Both the position numbers and the translations under genes were made by a program. From contig VXSB01000014.1 of assembly GCA_009838175.1 (NCBI GenBank), positions 1 through 64,000 on the forward strand: a stretch of DNA of 64,000 bases, read 5' to 3'. The notes below the pieces were generated by a model. That model was given only the letters and a program-made list of their open reading frames with translations. It had not been told where the DNA came from and did no database searches. Origin of the DNA: Chloroflexota bacterium (GTDB lineage Bacteria; Chloroflexota; Dehalococcoidia; Lucifugimonadales; Lucifugimonadaceae). Below are positions 33,451 to 43,082 of this stretch, one piece after another; position 1 is the stretch's first letter, and every line of letters begins with the position of its first letter.

Positions 33451-36400
33451 TTAAGGCGCGATCCCCGTCCCGTCGCTGAAGTAGACCCACACTCCATCGC
33501 CGATGGTCATGGTGTCGCTGGGGCGCAGCACCTCGAAGCGGTTGAAGGTGGCATCCCATGTGTATGCACGGATGAAGTTCGCACCCAGATAGTCTCGTGC
33601 GCTGACCGGGTTGTTCTGGCTGTCTCGCAACGTTACTCCGAAATGATCCTCGGTCTGATCGCCGTCGATGTCGATAACCCCGACGAAGTTCCAACCTGCC
33701 GCGGTAGGAATATCCGTCAGTCCCGGCACCGCCCCTTCCACACGGTAAACCGGGCCCCGAAGCGCGACGCGTTGCGACACAAACGAAGATGACTTCACCC
33801 AATAGCCGTAACGTGCCCGCACCGATGGCAAAGTCCCGAACATCTCGTTCGATTCCCAGACACCGTCTCGGCGAATCGCAACCCGCCAGCCTTCGGTGTC
33901 CCAACCCACCACCGCCTGAATCGCCGGATCCGTGAAAACCGCGTCGATATGCGTATCTACTGGATCCGCGGGTAAAGATATCGCGTTCCACCCGGTAACG
34001 AAGTTCAACACAAAGTCGCCGCGCTGGGTCGACTCGAATTTGAAGTCGAACTCCACCGAGTTGCCTGCAGCATCTGTCGCTTCAACCTCGATCTCGTGCT
34101 CTCCCCTCGCCATGCTCAAGGGCCAGTACACAAAGCGGTTTACATCTGGACTCTGGAATTCGTCTGCGATCTCAACGCCATCTAGAGTCACCGAGTCCAA
34201 TGTCACAGTCGTCGATTCCGCAAATTCCAAAATTATGAACGGCCGTGGCTCGCTAACTTCCGAGGCATCACTCGGATGAACATTGCCGCCACTCGGCTTC
34301 AAGGGCGATTCGAACGTCCTATCGAGTCTGAACGTCGCAGACACCGCCCCCCAGCTCTGAACATCTTTATTAGCCTTATCAGCTCGCTCATACCGTGAAC
34401 GATCCCGAGCGAACGCTACAACCCGGAGCCGGCCGTCCTCCAACCGACCACTTGCGCCGCGGGAATTCGACCACCCAAACTCCCAAACCTCACCCGGCCG
34501 CGCATTCCCCTGCACCTCCTGGAGCTGGAACGGAGTGGCGTCATCGCCGGATCCGCACATATACCGAGTACCAGAATCCTCCTGTGGCTTGCTAATGAAC
34601 ACGCCACGGCGATTGGCGATGAAGTCATCAACGTCATACTCGATCTTCCGCCCCCGTATCGTCTCTTCCCAACGCAGGTTCTCGCATACCACGACTATCC
34701 TTGGTGCGCCCTGCAACGGCTCATCCGACTCGACGCGTATATTAATAAGGCCATTAGTCAATTGGCCCGGCCCTTCGGCGCCTTCGCCACTACCAGATCC
34801 GCCGCTCAACGTAATCGTCAAGTTCGGCGATATCCCATCGTTCGCCTCGACACGCCGCTGCTCCCGACCCGACGTGATGTTGCCCGCTCTGTCCCTAACA
34901 CTCTCGCCAGCCGCGATGCCAACAAACGGAGTCGCATCCGACGCCAGTTCGTGCCTCAACTTCAGGAACACGTACTGCTCATGGACAGTCACGTCCACAA
35001 CTTCCGCCTCTGATCCGTCATCAAGCTCCACGTAGAAGGTGTCGAGCGTTATCGACGAAGCCGAAATCGGCCCGTCGAACACCAGCATCACACCTCTGCG
35101 GTCCGCAATCGGCTCAACCGGCTGTTTGCCGAAATCCACACCGTAATATCCAGTGGCAGACCGTGTCGTGCTGATCTCCGGGTCCTTCTCGTCCAGACCG
35201 AAGATGTGCGCCGAGTAATATCCCAAAACATTGGGCTCATTGCGCTCTCTCGGATCCTCCACACCCAGATCATTAATAAAGTACGGATTGTCCGGATCCG
35301 AGTCGGAGAAACCGACGTTGCCGGCCAGATCGACAACGAATGCTTGGAAATCGACCCCGAACTCCAAGTCGTCACTATCCAACCGCAAGCGCACCGAATC
35401 GTCGAACCGGCCCGACGAAGCGCCATCCCTGTACCGATCCGCCGAGATGTAGCAAATATTCTGATTACGACAAGAGTCATCGCCCAAATCGAAAAGACGT
35501 CTCGGATCCACAACTCCGAAGGGATCGTCGCTGGATGTCCTATAGCCGATGTAGTCGGCCCGACGCGAAACGCTTCCATTGGTCCCCGTCCCGCTTACGC
35601 TCGCCTCTGGAGCTATTCTGTCCAACGCGAAGTCCGAATTGCGAGACGCATCCGCATCGTTATCAACAACAAGCCGGAACGAATCTTGTGCCAGACCTGA
35701 ATCGTAGTCCTCGAACGACCCAATGAAATCGGGTGAGTGGTCATCGCTCGACGACAGATGACGCGGAGTATCGATCGTTATCCGCGGAGGTTCGTAATCA
35801 ATCGCGATCCGCAGGCTCTGCCGACGTCCACCGGAATCTCGATACTCGATCGTTACTGGCCCGCTTGCTACACCGATGACCGCCGCGTCAGATTCTCGGC
35901 TGCCCGCGCCGTGCCGAACCTTGGCACCCCAATCCGTGCTCGAACCCGACTGATCGATCTCGGTCCCATCACCATTGGCATCCGTCAACCTTATGTACCC
36001 CTCATAACGCCCGGTGAAAAGCCCCGTCTCAGATAAATAAAGATTCACGTCGCGTTCAACCCCGTCCGAGCTCACGCGCAAAAGCAACTCATCGTTCCCG
36101 TTGACCTCGTCACGGGTGTAAACGACATCTCCAATACCGTCTCGTTCATTCGCTGGGCTGTTTCCGCATAGCCGATTTCGATCCGGTTCGTTCGAAGATG
36201 TGCCGCAGTGGTAATAGGAAGAACCACCCACCATCTTCTCAAGTCCGCTGGTCTCATAGTACATGGCGTAGATCAGCACATTCCTATCAGCCGGCACGCT
36301 CGCGTTTACTACCAACCATGGTGCGATCGAAGGGCTATTACTACCCGAGCTCCTGTCCTCATCAACCGGCAACGACGAAGATATATCCGTCAACTCATCG

Positions 36401-37077
36401 TCGGCCCCGCTACCCAGCACGCAACTCCCGGCACTCGTTACGCAACCGAAGAATCGGATATTGCCGTCAACATCCATCGGTCGATACGAACTGCTTCCAC
36501 TCATATTCAATGTATGACTACCGGAGGCGTCGATCTGAGCAGGACTTGGGAAGCCTCTGATGGTCAACACCGGTCCGGACTCGAAATTGACGCTGTCATC
36601 ACTGTCAATTAAGTCACGATTCACCAGTAATCGCTTGATCTCAGCCAAACCGCCGGTTATCTCGGTGTGCCCTTCGCCGAGAACCAAAACCGGCGAACGC
36701 TTGTCACGCCCCGGATCGGAGATGCTGACCTTCAACAGATCCGAGTCTTGGAGTATCGCCCTAGGTTCATCCCAACCAGTCTTCGGATCATGGGCGTAAG
36801 TCGCATACAAGGTCGAAACCTCTTCCACCTCATCCCGGATCTCCCAACCGTCCGAGCGGTTGGAGAGATGGCAAGGCTCTTCCTCGAACACCTCGTCATC
36901 CGTTGCCAGACACGTCCCAACGTTCAATGCATCGATAACGCCTGTGGCCGCATCTACACGTTTGTCGTCGCTTCCCGCAAACTGCAACACTAACCCACCG
37001 AACAAAACCGCGACGAATATCGCCACTCCCAACAGGTTCCACCTTATGTACCCATTGTTGTACTTAGGGATTCTCAT
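33451..37077 (-). CDS. Giant secreted surface protein, paralogue 5
   Basis: Protein of 1208 residues, first in transcription order and shortest of the five. The N-terminus 'MRIPKYNNGYIRWNLL' leads into a hydrophobic segment (about 15-34), either an uncleaved anchor or a signal peptide, then 'DAATGVIDALNVGTCLATD'. Shared blocks: 'YATYAHDPKTGWDEPRAI', 'IRLTDANGDG', 'GPVTIEYRDSGG', 'PPRITIDTPRHLSSSDDH', 'DLAGNVGFSDSDPDNPYFI', 'VMLVFDGPISASS', 'TLSGGSGSGEGAE', 'PRPFIILEFAESTTV'. The C-terminal module has 'TGWNAISLPADPVD' and 'AGWNFVGVIDIDGDQTED', ending 'GVWVYFSDGTGIAP'. The signal region and flanks differ from paralogues 1-3, so it may be expressed separately. Function unknown. Confidence 0.84.
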   Translation of the reverse strand: MRIPKYNNGYIRWNLLGVAIFVAVLFGGLVLQFAGSDDKRVDAATGVIDALNVGTCLATDDEVFEEEPCHLSNRSDGWEIRDEVEEVSTLYATYAHDPKTGWDEPRAILQDSDLLKVSISDPGRDKRSPVLVLGEGHTEITGGLAEIKRLLVNRDLIDSDDSVNFESGPVLTIRGFPSPAQIDASGSHTLNMSGSSSYRPMDVDGNIRFFGCVTSAGSCVLGSGADDELTDISSSLPVDEDRSSGSNSPSIAPWLVVNASVPADRNVLIYAMYYETSGLEKMVGGSSYYHCGTSSNEPDRNRLCGNSPANERDGIGDVVYTRDEVNGNDELLLRVSSDGVERDVNLYLSETGLFTGRYEGYIRLTDANGDGTEIDQSGSSTDWGAKVRHGAGSRESDAAVIGVASGPVTIEYRDSGGRRQSLRIAIDYEPPRITIDTPRHLSSSDDHSPDFIGSFEDYDSGLAQDSFRLVVDNDADASRNSDFALDRIAPEASVSGTGTNGSVSRRADYIGYRTSSDDPFGVVDPRRLFDLGDDSCRNQNICYISADRYRDGASSGRFDDSVRLRLDSDDLEFGVDFQAFVVDLAGNVGFSDSDPDNPYFINDLGVEDPRERNEPNVLGYYSAHIFGLDEKDPEISTTRSATGYYGVDFGKQPVEPIADRRGVMLVFDGPISASSITLDTFYVELDDGSEAEVVDVTVHEQYVFLKLRHELASDATPFVGIAAGESVRDRAGNITSGREQRRVEANDGISPNLTITLSGGSGSGEGAEGPGQLTNGLINIRVESDEPLQGAPRIVVVCENLRWEETIRGRKIEYDVDDFIANRRGVFISKPQEDSGTRYMCGSGDDATPFQLQEVQGNARPGEVWEFGWSNSRGASGRLEDGRLRVVAFARDRSRYERADKANKDVQSWGAVSATFRLDRTFESPLKPSGGNVHPSDASEVSEPRPFIILEFAESTTVTLDSVTLDGVEIADEFQSPDVNRFVYWPLSMARGEHEIEVEATDAAGNSVEFDFKFESTQRGDFVLNFVTGWNAISLPADPVDTHIDAVFTDPAIQAVVGWDTEGWRVAIRRDGVWESNEMFGTLPSVRARYGYWVKSSSFVSQRVALRGPVYRVEGAVPGLTDIPTAAGWNFVGVIDIDGDQTEDHFGVTLRDSQNNPVSARDYLGANFIRAYTWDATFNRFEVLRPSDTMTIGDGVWVYFSDGTGIAP

Positions 37078-37267
37078 CAGAGCTTAGTCCGTGTTGGCGG
37101 TATCAGCGGTCGGATCAGTCGGCTTTCAACAAACGAAAACCAATCCATCGCATCGAAACCGAGCCGCGTTCATAAAGATAAACGTTTATGACACGGATTT
37201 TGTTCCATCGATCGAACAGAAGTCACTTCTACTCGCTCGAATGAAGCGATCGGGAACGATTACGCCC

Positions 37268-38650
37268 CTACTTCTCAGTTATGCTCCGCAGGAACGAATC
37301 GTTGTCTTGCGAACGGGACAATCGCTCGATGATGCGTTCGGTGGCCTCCGTCGGGTTTCCACTCGAAGACTGCTGTTGAAGCAAAGCGAGCATCCGACGC
37401 AACAGCCAAACCTGTCGCAACGTATCAGGGCTCTGTAGCAACTCTTCATGACGAGTCCCGCTGCGGTCCATCGCGACGGCCGGGAAGATTCTTCGTTCAG
37501 CCATCGTCCGGTCAAGGTGCAACTCCATGTTGCCTGTTCCCTTGAACTCTTCGTAGATCAAATCGTCCAATCGGCTACCGGTATCGATCAACGCAGTCGC
37601 CACGATCGTGAGACTTCCACCCTCTTCGCAGTTTCGAGCCGCGCCAAAGAACTGCTTCGGCGGATACAACGCAAGCGGGTCCATTCCACCCGAAAGCGTC
37701 TTTCCGCTGCTCGGTAACTTCACGTTGAACGCACGCGCCAAACGCGTCAGGCTGTCAAGCACCAGCAATACGTCTTCACCAGACTCCACCAACCGCTTCG
37801 CCCGATCAAGAGCCCGGTCCGAAGTCTCGCACTGATGCTCAACCTGTTCGTCGAAAGTCGAAGAGTAAACCTCACCTTTTATCGAACGACGCATGTCCGT
37901 GACTTCTTCAGGACGTTCGCCGATCAATGCCACAACGATATGGATCGCCGGGTAGTTTTCCGCAACCGCGTGCGCGATGTCCTTGAGGATCACCGTCTTA
38001 CCGGCTTTGGGTGGTGCAACGATCAATGCCCGCTGTCCCTTGCCGATCGGGGCGATGATGTCGATGATTCGGGTGTTCATCCGTTTCGGCGCCGTCTCGA
38101 GTGTCAACTGACTGTCCGGATAGACCGATGTCAGGTGCTCGAACCGCGGCCTGCGTTGCGAGAACTCAACGTCGCGGCCATTAACCAGTTCCGGCCACAG
38201 CAACGGGTTGTTGCCTCGATTACGAGTTCGCTCTCCTTGCGACCGCACCGGACCTGCCACGAAGTCTCCTTGGCGCAATCCGCTCTTTCGAATTAAACCG
38301 TTCGGAACATAAATGTCATCGTCGCCACCGCTACCGCCCGGCGGACGCAAAAACCCGTAGCCCTTGTCATGAACATCCAGAATGCCGGCGCCGATTGCAA
38401 TGCCAGTGGTCTGCGACCTGTGCTGTAGCACCTGCAACGCCAACTCGGTGCGACGTGCCGGAATATCTGTGAGGCCAATACTCCTGGCCTCGGTCATCAA
38501 CTCCGCATTTGTCTTCCCGCCCAGATTGCCAAGAGCATCTGGGCTCAGACGTTCGGGTTGTTGGTGGGTTTGCCTTGGGCCTACTGCGACCTGTCGGCGC
38601 TGACCATTCTGTTCAATCGCAATCGACGCATCTATAGGCGTACGTGTCAT
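37268..38650 (-). CDS. rho: Transcription termination factor Rho
   Basis: Hexameric RNA-dependent ATPase that ends transcription. It is 460 residues long, somewhat more than the E. coli protein because of an N-terminal tail of about 40 residues. The Rho_N helical part ('ALGNLGGKTNAELMTEARS') precedes the cold-shock-like RNA-binding domain ('GILDVHDKGYGFLRPPG'). The motor has Walker A 'APPKAGKTV', Walker B 'VLLVLDSLTRLARAFN' and the Q-loop region with 'SGGMDPLALYPPKQFFGAAR'. ATG 38650 has an AAGGTG just upstream. A TTGACT-N16-TATAAA promoter is found about 160 bp upstream, leaving a leader of about 150 nt. It is monocistronic between the surface array and pyrG. Confidence 0.96.
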   Translation of the reverse strand: MTRTPIDASIAIEQNGQRRQVAVGPRQTHQQPERLSPDALGNLGGKTNAELMTEARSIGLTDIPARRTELALQVLQHRSQTTGIAIGAGILDVHDKGYGFLRPPGGSGGDDDIYVPNGLIRKSGLRQGDFVAGPVRSQGERTRNRGNNPLLWPELVNGRDVEFSQRRPRFEHLTSVYPDSQLTLETAPKRMNTRIIDIIAPIGKGQRALIVAPPKAGKTVILKDIAHAVAENYPAIHIVVALIGERPEEVTDMRRSIKGEVYSSTFDEQVEHQCETSDRALDRAKRLVESGEDVLLVLDSLTRLARAFNVKLPSSGKTLSGGMDPLALYPPKQFFGAARNCEEGGSLTIVATALIDTGSRLDDLIYEEFKGTGNMELHLDRTMAERRIFPAVAMDRSGTRHEELLQSPDTLRQVWLLRRMLALLQQQSSSGNPTEATERIIERLSRSQDNDSFLRSITEK

Positions 38651-38809
38651 GAAGCACCTTTGCGTTAAGGCTTGGTGAATTACCGAGGTGAGGTATCGCT
38701 ACTCTGCGATCTATCTCCGAGTGAAGCGGTAGCATGCCCGCCGAACGTCCACGTCTACAAATCTACTCAACGCCACCGTGCACGACTACCCGCTTATCTG
38801 CGCACAAAG

Positions 38810-38837
38810 TTTATATAAGTCTGCGACATCGAGTCAA
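38810..38837 (-). promoter_or_regulatory. Promoter of rho
   Basis: On the minus strand: TTGACT (38837-38832), 16-base spacer, TATAAA (38815-38810). This gives five of six matches at each element. Transcription would start near 38803, about 150 nt before the rho ATG. The rest of the 268-bp gap to pyrG shows no gene. Confidence 0.65.
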
Positions 38838-38918
38838 ATATGTTCGCGCATTACTTTGATAGTTGGTCGGACTTCGCAAAATTGCGTTAGGCCCCAAGCT
38901 TTGACCCTACGGTTGACT

Positions 38919-40694
38919 TCAAATCGATGACACCGCTTTGACAAACAAGGGCTGCTGGGTACCTTCCGGACGGTACTGCCGCGCGTACCTGACAAACAGA
39001 TCGAACAGGGGATGCGGCTGCTCCGGACGCGATCGAAACTCTGGATGGAACTGACTTCCGAGCATGAACGGATGGTCGGCGATTTCAGCTATTTCGACCA
39101 GCGAAAGCTCCGGATTCAACCCGCTGCTAATGAGGCCCAAACTCTCCAATCGCCTTCGATACGCGTTGTTGTACTCGTAACGATGACGATGCCGCTCTGT
39201 GATCCGAAGATCACCGTCAGACAGCTCTTCGCCCACATTGGCCATTGCGTACGCCTCGTGCGCGCGCGTACCGAGCGCTAGTACACAGGTGTACGCTCCG
39301 AGCCGCATGGTTCCCCCAATCTCCTTAACCCCCTTCTGCTCCTCCATCAGAGCAATCACCGGCTCCGACGCCGCGGGATCGAACTCGGTCGAATCCGCAT
39401 CTTCGATTCCCGCCACATGCCGAGCAAACTCGATGATCATCATCTGCAATCCCAGACACAGACCCAGATACGGTATCCCACGCTCGCGAGCGTATCGAGC
39501 GGCGCGGATCATTCCTTCAGTTCCGCGCTTGTCGAAACCACCAGGCACCACGATCCCTTGTGCCTTCGACAAATACCGTTCAGATCCGTGTTGCTCAATC
39601 ATCTCGGATGGAGTCCAACCTATGTCGATGCGAATTCCTTGATTCAACTCCGCATGGCGCAACGCCTCGACTACAGACAGATACGAATCGTGAAGACTCG
39701 TGTACTTACCCACAATAGATATCGACACTCGCTGCAGATCGTCGTCGGAATGATCCGTGCCGTTGTTCACAACGCTAGTGTCGTCGGTCAACGCCCTCCA
39801 CACCTTTGGCACGGTTGGTTTACGTCGCTCGAACCCCAACCGATCCATAATCACTTCAGCCAATCCCTGTTTCTCCAGCCAATCCGGGACCGCATACACG
39901 TTCCCCAACGTCGGCAGATAGATGATCGCATCGCGCGGAACACCACAATGCAGACTGATCTTGTCTTTAAGGTCCGAAGTCGCTTCATCCGAATCCGTCG
40001 GATCGTTCAACCTGCACAAAATCGCATCCGGTTGAATGCCCAAGGCGCGCAATGCTCTAACGCTGTGCTGAGTCGGTTTCGTCTTGAGCTCGTTCGTCGG
40101 TTTCAGCAAAGGCACGAACGTCAGATGAATCGAAAACGAGTTCTGTCGTCCTTCCATATCCCGCATCCATCGAACCGCTTCGATGAACGCTTCCGCCTCC
40201 ATGTCTCCGACTGTGCCACCGACCTCAACGATCACCACATCTGCGTCTTCCGATTCTCCGAGCTTCTCGATCCTCTTGGCAACCGCGCTCACCAGATGCG
40301 GCACCACCTGAACCGTCTGCCCCAGAAACTCCGCCCCTAATCGCTCCTCGTCCAGCAATTCGTTGTAGATCTGACCAGCGGTCACATTCGACAGGATCGT
40401 GAAGTCCTGGTTCAAGAAACGCTCGTAGTGACCCAAATCGAGGTCCGTCTCGCTCCCGTCAACCGTCACAAACACCTCGCCATGCTCCAACGGCGACATC
40501 GTTCCAGGGTCAACGTTGAGATAAGGATCGAGTTTGAGAATCGTGACCTTAAGACCCCGATTCTTCAACATTCTGCCGATAGATGCGCAGGCGATGCCCT
40601 TACCTAGAGAGCTTGTCACGCCGCCCGTGACGAAGATGTATCGGCGGCGCTTACTCAACGTGATTGGCGCGCATGTCTGATGAGTTCGGCACAT
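38919..40694 (-). CDS. pyrG: CTP synthase
   Basis: Glutamine-dependent CTP synthase, converting UTP to CTP, 591 residues. The synthase domain opens with 'YIFVTGGVTSSLGKGI' and 'LKLDPYLNVDPGTMSPLEHG'. The class I glutaminase half contains 'YLGLCLGLQMM' with the catalytic Cys and 'SQFHPEFRSRP' with the catalytic His/Glu. ATG 40694 adds about 12 residues before the usual N-terminus; a TTG at codon 13 ('LSKRRRYIF') would give the canonical start and is a real alternative. It is divergent from gatC across a 110-bp intergenic region. Confidence 0.96.
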   Translation of the reverse strand: MCRTHQTCAPITLSKRRRYIFVTGGVTSSLGKGIACASIGRMLKNRGLKVTILKLDPYLNVDPGTMSPLEHGEVFVTVDGSETDLDLGHYERFLNQDFTILSNVTAGQIYNELLDEERLGAEFLGQTVQVVPHLVSAVAKRIEKLGESEDADVVIVEVGGTVGDMEAEAFIEAVRWMRDMEGRQNSFSIHLTFVPLLKPTNELKTKPTQHSVRALRALGIQPDAILCRLNDPTDSDEATSDLKDKISLHCGVPRDAIIYLPTLGNVYAVPDWLEKQGLAEVIMDRLGFERRKPTVPKVWRALTDDTSVVNNGTDHSDDDLQRVSISIVGKYTSLHDSYLSVVEALRHAELNQGIRIDIGWTPSEMIEQHGSERYLSKAQGIVVPGGFDKRGTEGMIRAARYARERGIPYLGLCLGLQMMIIEFARHVAGIEDADSTEFDPAASEPVIALMEEQKGVKEIGGTMRLGAYTCVLALGTRAHEAYAMANVGEELSDGDLRITERHRHRYEYNNAYRRRLESLGLISSGLNPELSLVEIAEIADHPFMLGSQFHPEFRSRPEQPHPLFDLFVRYARQYRPEGTQQPLFVKAVSSI

Positions 40695-40763
40695 AAAAAG
40701 TTTATGCCAAATACTTCACCATTCGGCAACCCTTTCGGCAATCTCTCGCGAATCACCCAGATA

Positions 40764-40769
40764 TAGAAT
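40764..40769 (+). promoter_or_regulatory. Candidate -10 (TAGAAT) of the gatC operon
   Basis: TAGAAT lies 35 bp ahead of the gatC ATG. The same hexamer occurs before hisS (49407-49412), the AMP-ligase gene (52705-52710) and the SDR gene (56781-56786). No convincing -35 was found, so this is tentative. Confidence 0.35.
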
Positions 40770-40804
40770 CTCAAGGTGGAATCGAAACTACCTACTCAAA
40801 CCGC

Positions 40805-41101
40805 ATGAACTCTGAAATCCTGTCCGTCGACGACGTGAAACACATTGCCCGTCTCGCCGCATTGCGTATCGACGATGAAGAAGTGCAGATGATGCGCCGA
40901 CAGTTGTCGGATATTCTTGCTCATTTCCAAACTTTGGCCGAACTCGACACCGAAGGGGTGCCACCCACTGGGCACACCACCGATGCGCACTCGGTGATGC
41001 GTGATGACGAAGACATGGCGGCGTTAGAACGCGATCGGACACTCGCAAACGCACCATTTGTTGATGGCGAATTTGTACGCGTGAGGCCGGTCATCGAATG
41101 A
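40805..41101 (+). CDS. gatC: Asp-tRNA(Asn)/Glu-tRNA(Gln) amidotransferase subunit C
   Basis: Small 98-residue subunit that wraps between GatA and GatB in the GatCAB transamidosome. Typical segments are 'VDDVKHIARLAALRIDDEE', 'QLSDILAHFQTLAELDTEG' and the C-terminal 'RVRPVIE'. It overlaps gatA by 4 bp (ATGA), so the two are coupled. GatB is not adjacent and must be encoded elsewhere. Presence of GatCA implies indirect charging of Gln and/or Asn tRNAs. Confidence 0.95.
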   Translation: MNSEILSVDDVKHIARLAALRIDDEEVQMMRRQLSDILAHFQTLAELDTEGVPPTGHTTDAHSVMRDDEDMAALERDRTLANAPFVDGEFVRVRPVIE

Positions 41102-42570
41102 GCGTTGCATCCGAAACCCAAACCTCAGCGCGCGATCTGCGCGCCAAATACCTGAACGGCGAAACCACCGCCCGCGATGTCGCCCTCGCTCACCTCCAAC
41201 GCATCAAAGAAGTCGAACCTCGGACCCACGCCTTCCTAACCGTTCTCGATGAGGAAGATGTCGTTGCCCAAGCCCAGGCCGCTGATCAACGCCTAGAAAA
41301 CGGGACCGCGTCTGCGCTGACCGGCGTCCCATTCCTCATAAAAGACAACATCTCGACCGAAGGCGTCCGAACCACCGCCGCTTCGCGCATCCTTGACGGC
41401 TACATCCCGCCATTCGATGCGACTGTCGTTTCCCGACTCAAGGAAGCCGGTGCCATCATTCTGGGCAAGGGCAACCTCGACGAATTCGCAATGGGATCGT
41501 CGAACGAAAACTCTGCGTTCACTCCTGTGGTCAACCCTTGGGGGGAAAATCGCGTACCAGGCGGTTCGAGTGGAGGTGCCGCGGCAGCCGTAGCAGCTGG
41601 CGAAGCTGTCATAGCGCTCGGTTCAGATACCGGCGGAAGCATCCGACAACCCGCATCACTATGCGGCGTCGTCGGCTTCAAACCAACCTACGGCACTGTC
41701 AGCCGCTTTGGACTCATCGCCTTCGGATCATCCCTCGACCAGATCGGCCCCATCGCCCGAACCGTTGCTGACTGCGCCGACACCGTAAACACGATCTCAG
41801 GTCTCGACCCTCTAGATTCGACCTCACTCGATCACAAACTCGATTTCGCCGAATACTTGGGCCGCGACATTGATGGTATGCGCATCGGTGTACCTCGCGA
41901 ATACATCGTTGACGGGATCGAACCTGGCGTTCGTGCCGCGTTCGAAAAATCTCTGACCGTCCTCGAAGGACTTGGCGCGATCGTCGAAGAAACGAGTCTT
42001 CCACTGACCGATCACGCCCTCGCCGTCTACTACATCATTGCACCGTCCGAAGCCTCGGCAAACCTTTCCCGGTTCGATGGCGTCAAATACGGCATGTCAG
42101 TTGATGGAGAGCCGAACGCCCGGGAATCGATTGAAGCAACAAGAGGCAGCGGATTTGGCGCGGAAGTGAAACGGCGCATACTCATCGGAACGTATGCACT
42201 CTCAGCCGGGTACTACGACGCCTACTACAAGAAAGCTCAGCAAGTCAGGACTCTTATCCGGCGAGAGTTTCACGACGCGTTCCAGAAGTTCGACGTAATC
42301 GCAACACCGACATCGCCGACAGTGGCCTTCGAACTCGGAGAAAAAACACAGGATCCGTTCCAGATGTATCTCAGCGACGTTTGCACCATACCGGTCAACA
42401 TCGCGGGACTTCCTGGAATATCGGTCCCGTGCGGATTATCCGAGGGCTTGCCAGTTGGATTGCAGATCCTCGCACCCCAGCTGGGAGACCGCACGGCGTT
42501 ACAGGTCGCACACGCTTACGAGCAATCGGCGAACTGGAACCTGACACCTCCAGAACCATGTACCGACTAA
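41098..42570 (+). CDS. gatA: Asp-tRNA(Asn)/Glu-tRNA(Gln) amidotransferase subunit A
   Basis: Glutaminase subunit of GatCAB, 490 residues, supplying ammonia for transamidation of misacylated tRNA. The amidase-signature triad is K82 in 'PFLIKDNIS', S157/S158 in 'PGGSSGG' and S181 in 'GGSIRQPASLCG'. GatA-specific context includes 'GKGNLDEFAMGSSNENSAF' and 'GLIAFGSSLDQIGPIART'. Its 3' end overlaps the start of the following lipoprotein gene by 13 bp, extending the operon gatC-gatA-lipoprotein-gamma-carbonic anhydrase. Confidence 0.96.
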   Translation: MSVASETQTSARDLRAKYLNGETTARDVALAHLQRIKEVEPRTHAFLTVLDEEDVVAQAQAADQRLENGTASALTGVPFLIKDNISTEGVRTTAASRILDGYIPPFDATVVSRLKEAGAIILGKGNLDEFAMGSSNENSAFTPVVNPWGENRVPGGSSGGAAAAVAAGEAVIALGSDTGGSIRQPASLCGVVGFKPTYGTVSRFGLIAFGSSLDQIGPIARTVADCADTVNTISGLDPLDSTSLDHKLDFAEYLGRDIDGMRIGVPREYIVDGIEPGVRAAFEKSLTVLEGLGAIVEETSLPLTDHALAVYYIIAPSEASANLSRFDGVKYGMSVDGEPNARESIEATRGSGFGAEVKRRILIGTYALSAGYYDAYYKKAQQVRTLIRREFHDAFQKFDVIATPTSPTVAFELGEKTQDPFQMYLSDVCTIPVNIAGLPGISVPCGLSEGLPVGLQILAPQLGDRTALQVAHAYEQSANWNLTPPEPCTD

Positions 42571-43082
42571 ACGACCTCAAACCATCACTCGTCAAAATCA
42601 TCGCCGCGATGTCCATGATCGCGCTCTCAGTCGTATTTGCCTGCACAACGGATACGTCGGAAGACACACCTACCGCCGAGTCCGAACCAGAGATCAGCAC
42701 CCAAGATTTGGAGTGCCCTGATCTTGTCGAACAACCAAAGGCTGGGGAAACACCCTTAGGTCCACCGCCAGGAATGCCATATATATTTACCGGCACCGCG
42801 TATGTTGACGGCGACCCCGCACCGGCACGCGAGCTACTCTACGTCAAACTTACGACATCAAGATCGCACCCGGTAGAAATCCTCGAGGGCGGAAAGTACA
42901 TAAACATCATTCACGGTCCCGTAAGCGATCTGGACCGCGACGTGCCCTTCGTATTCTGCTTAGGAGATCCGGAAGGCCAAGCCGTCAAATCAGAAGAAAT
43001 CGTTGAATACGAAGACAAGGGAACGTTCTACGAAGTTGACATGGAGCTGAATTTCCCGATGTCCCCGGACGACTTGCCATAA
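42558..43082 (+). CDS. Small lipoprotein of unknown function
   Basis: A 174-residue predicted lipoprotein. The ATG at 42558 is chosen because it gives a compact signal ('MIALSVVFAC', Cys near residue 28) and sits 13 bp inside the gatA end; a longer in-frame start would lie deep within gatA. After a Thr/Glu-rich linker comes a small beta-rich domain of about 110 residues, starting 'PPGMPYIFTGTAYVDGDPAP', which resembles surface modules with an 'FTG-V--DG-PAP' pattern in other bacterial secreted proteins. No catalytic motif is visible. It overlaps the next gene by one base (TAATG). The link to gatA is probably positional only. Confidence 0.7.
   Translation: MYRLNDLKPSLVKIIAAMSMIALSVVFACTTDTSEDTPTAESEPEISTQDLECPDLVEQPKAGETPLGPPPGMPYIFTGTAYVDGDPAPARELLYVKLTTSRSHPVEILEGGKYINIIHGPVSDLDRDVPFVFCLGDPEGQAVKSEEIVEYEDKGTFYEVDMELNFPMSPDDLP

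Noticed and set aside
15146-37077. RTX-type toxins or LPxTG wall proteins
   Set aside because: No GGxGxD nonapeptide runs, no LPxTG with hydrophobic tail, and no SLH domains are visible.
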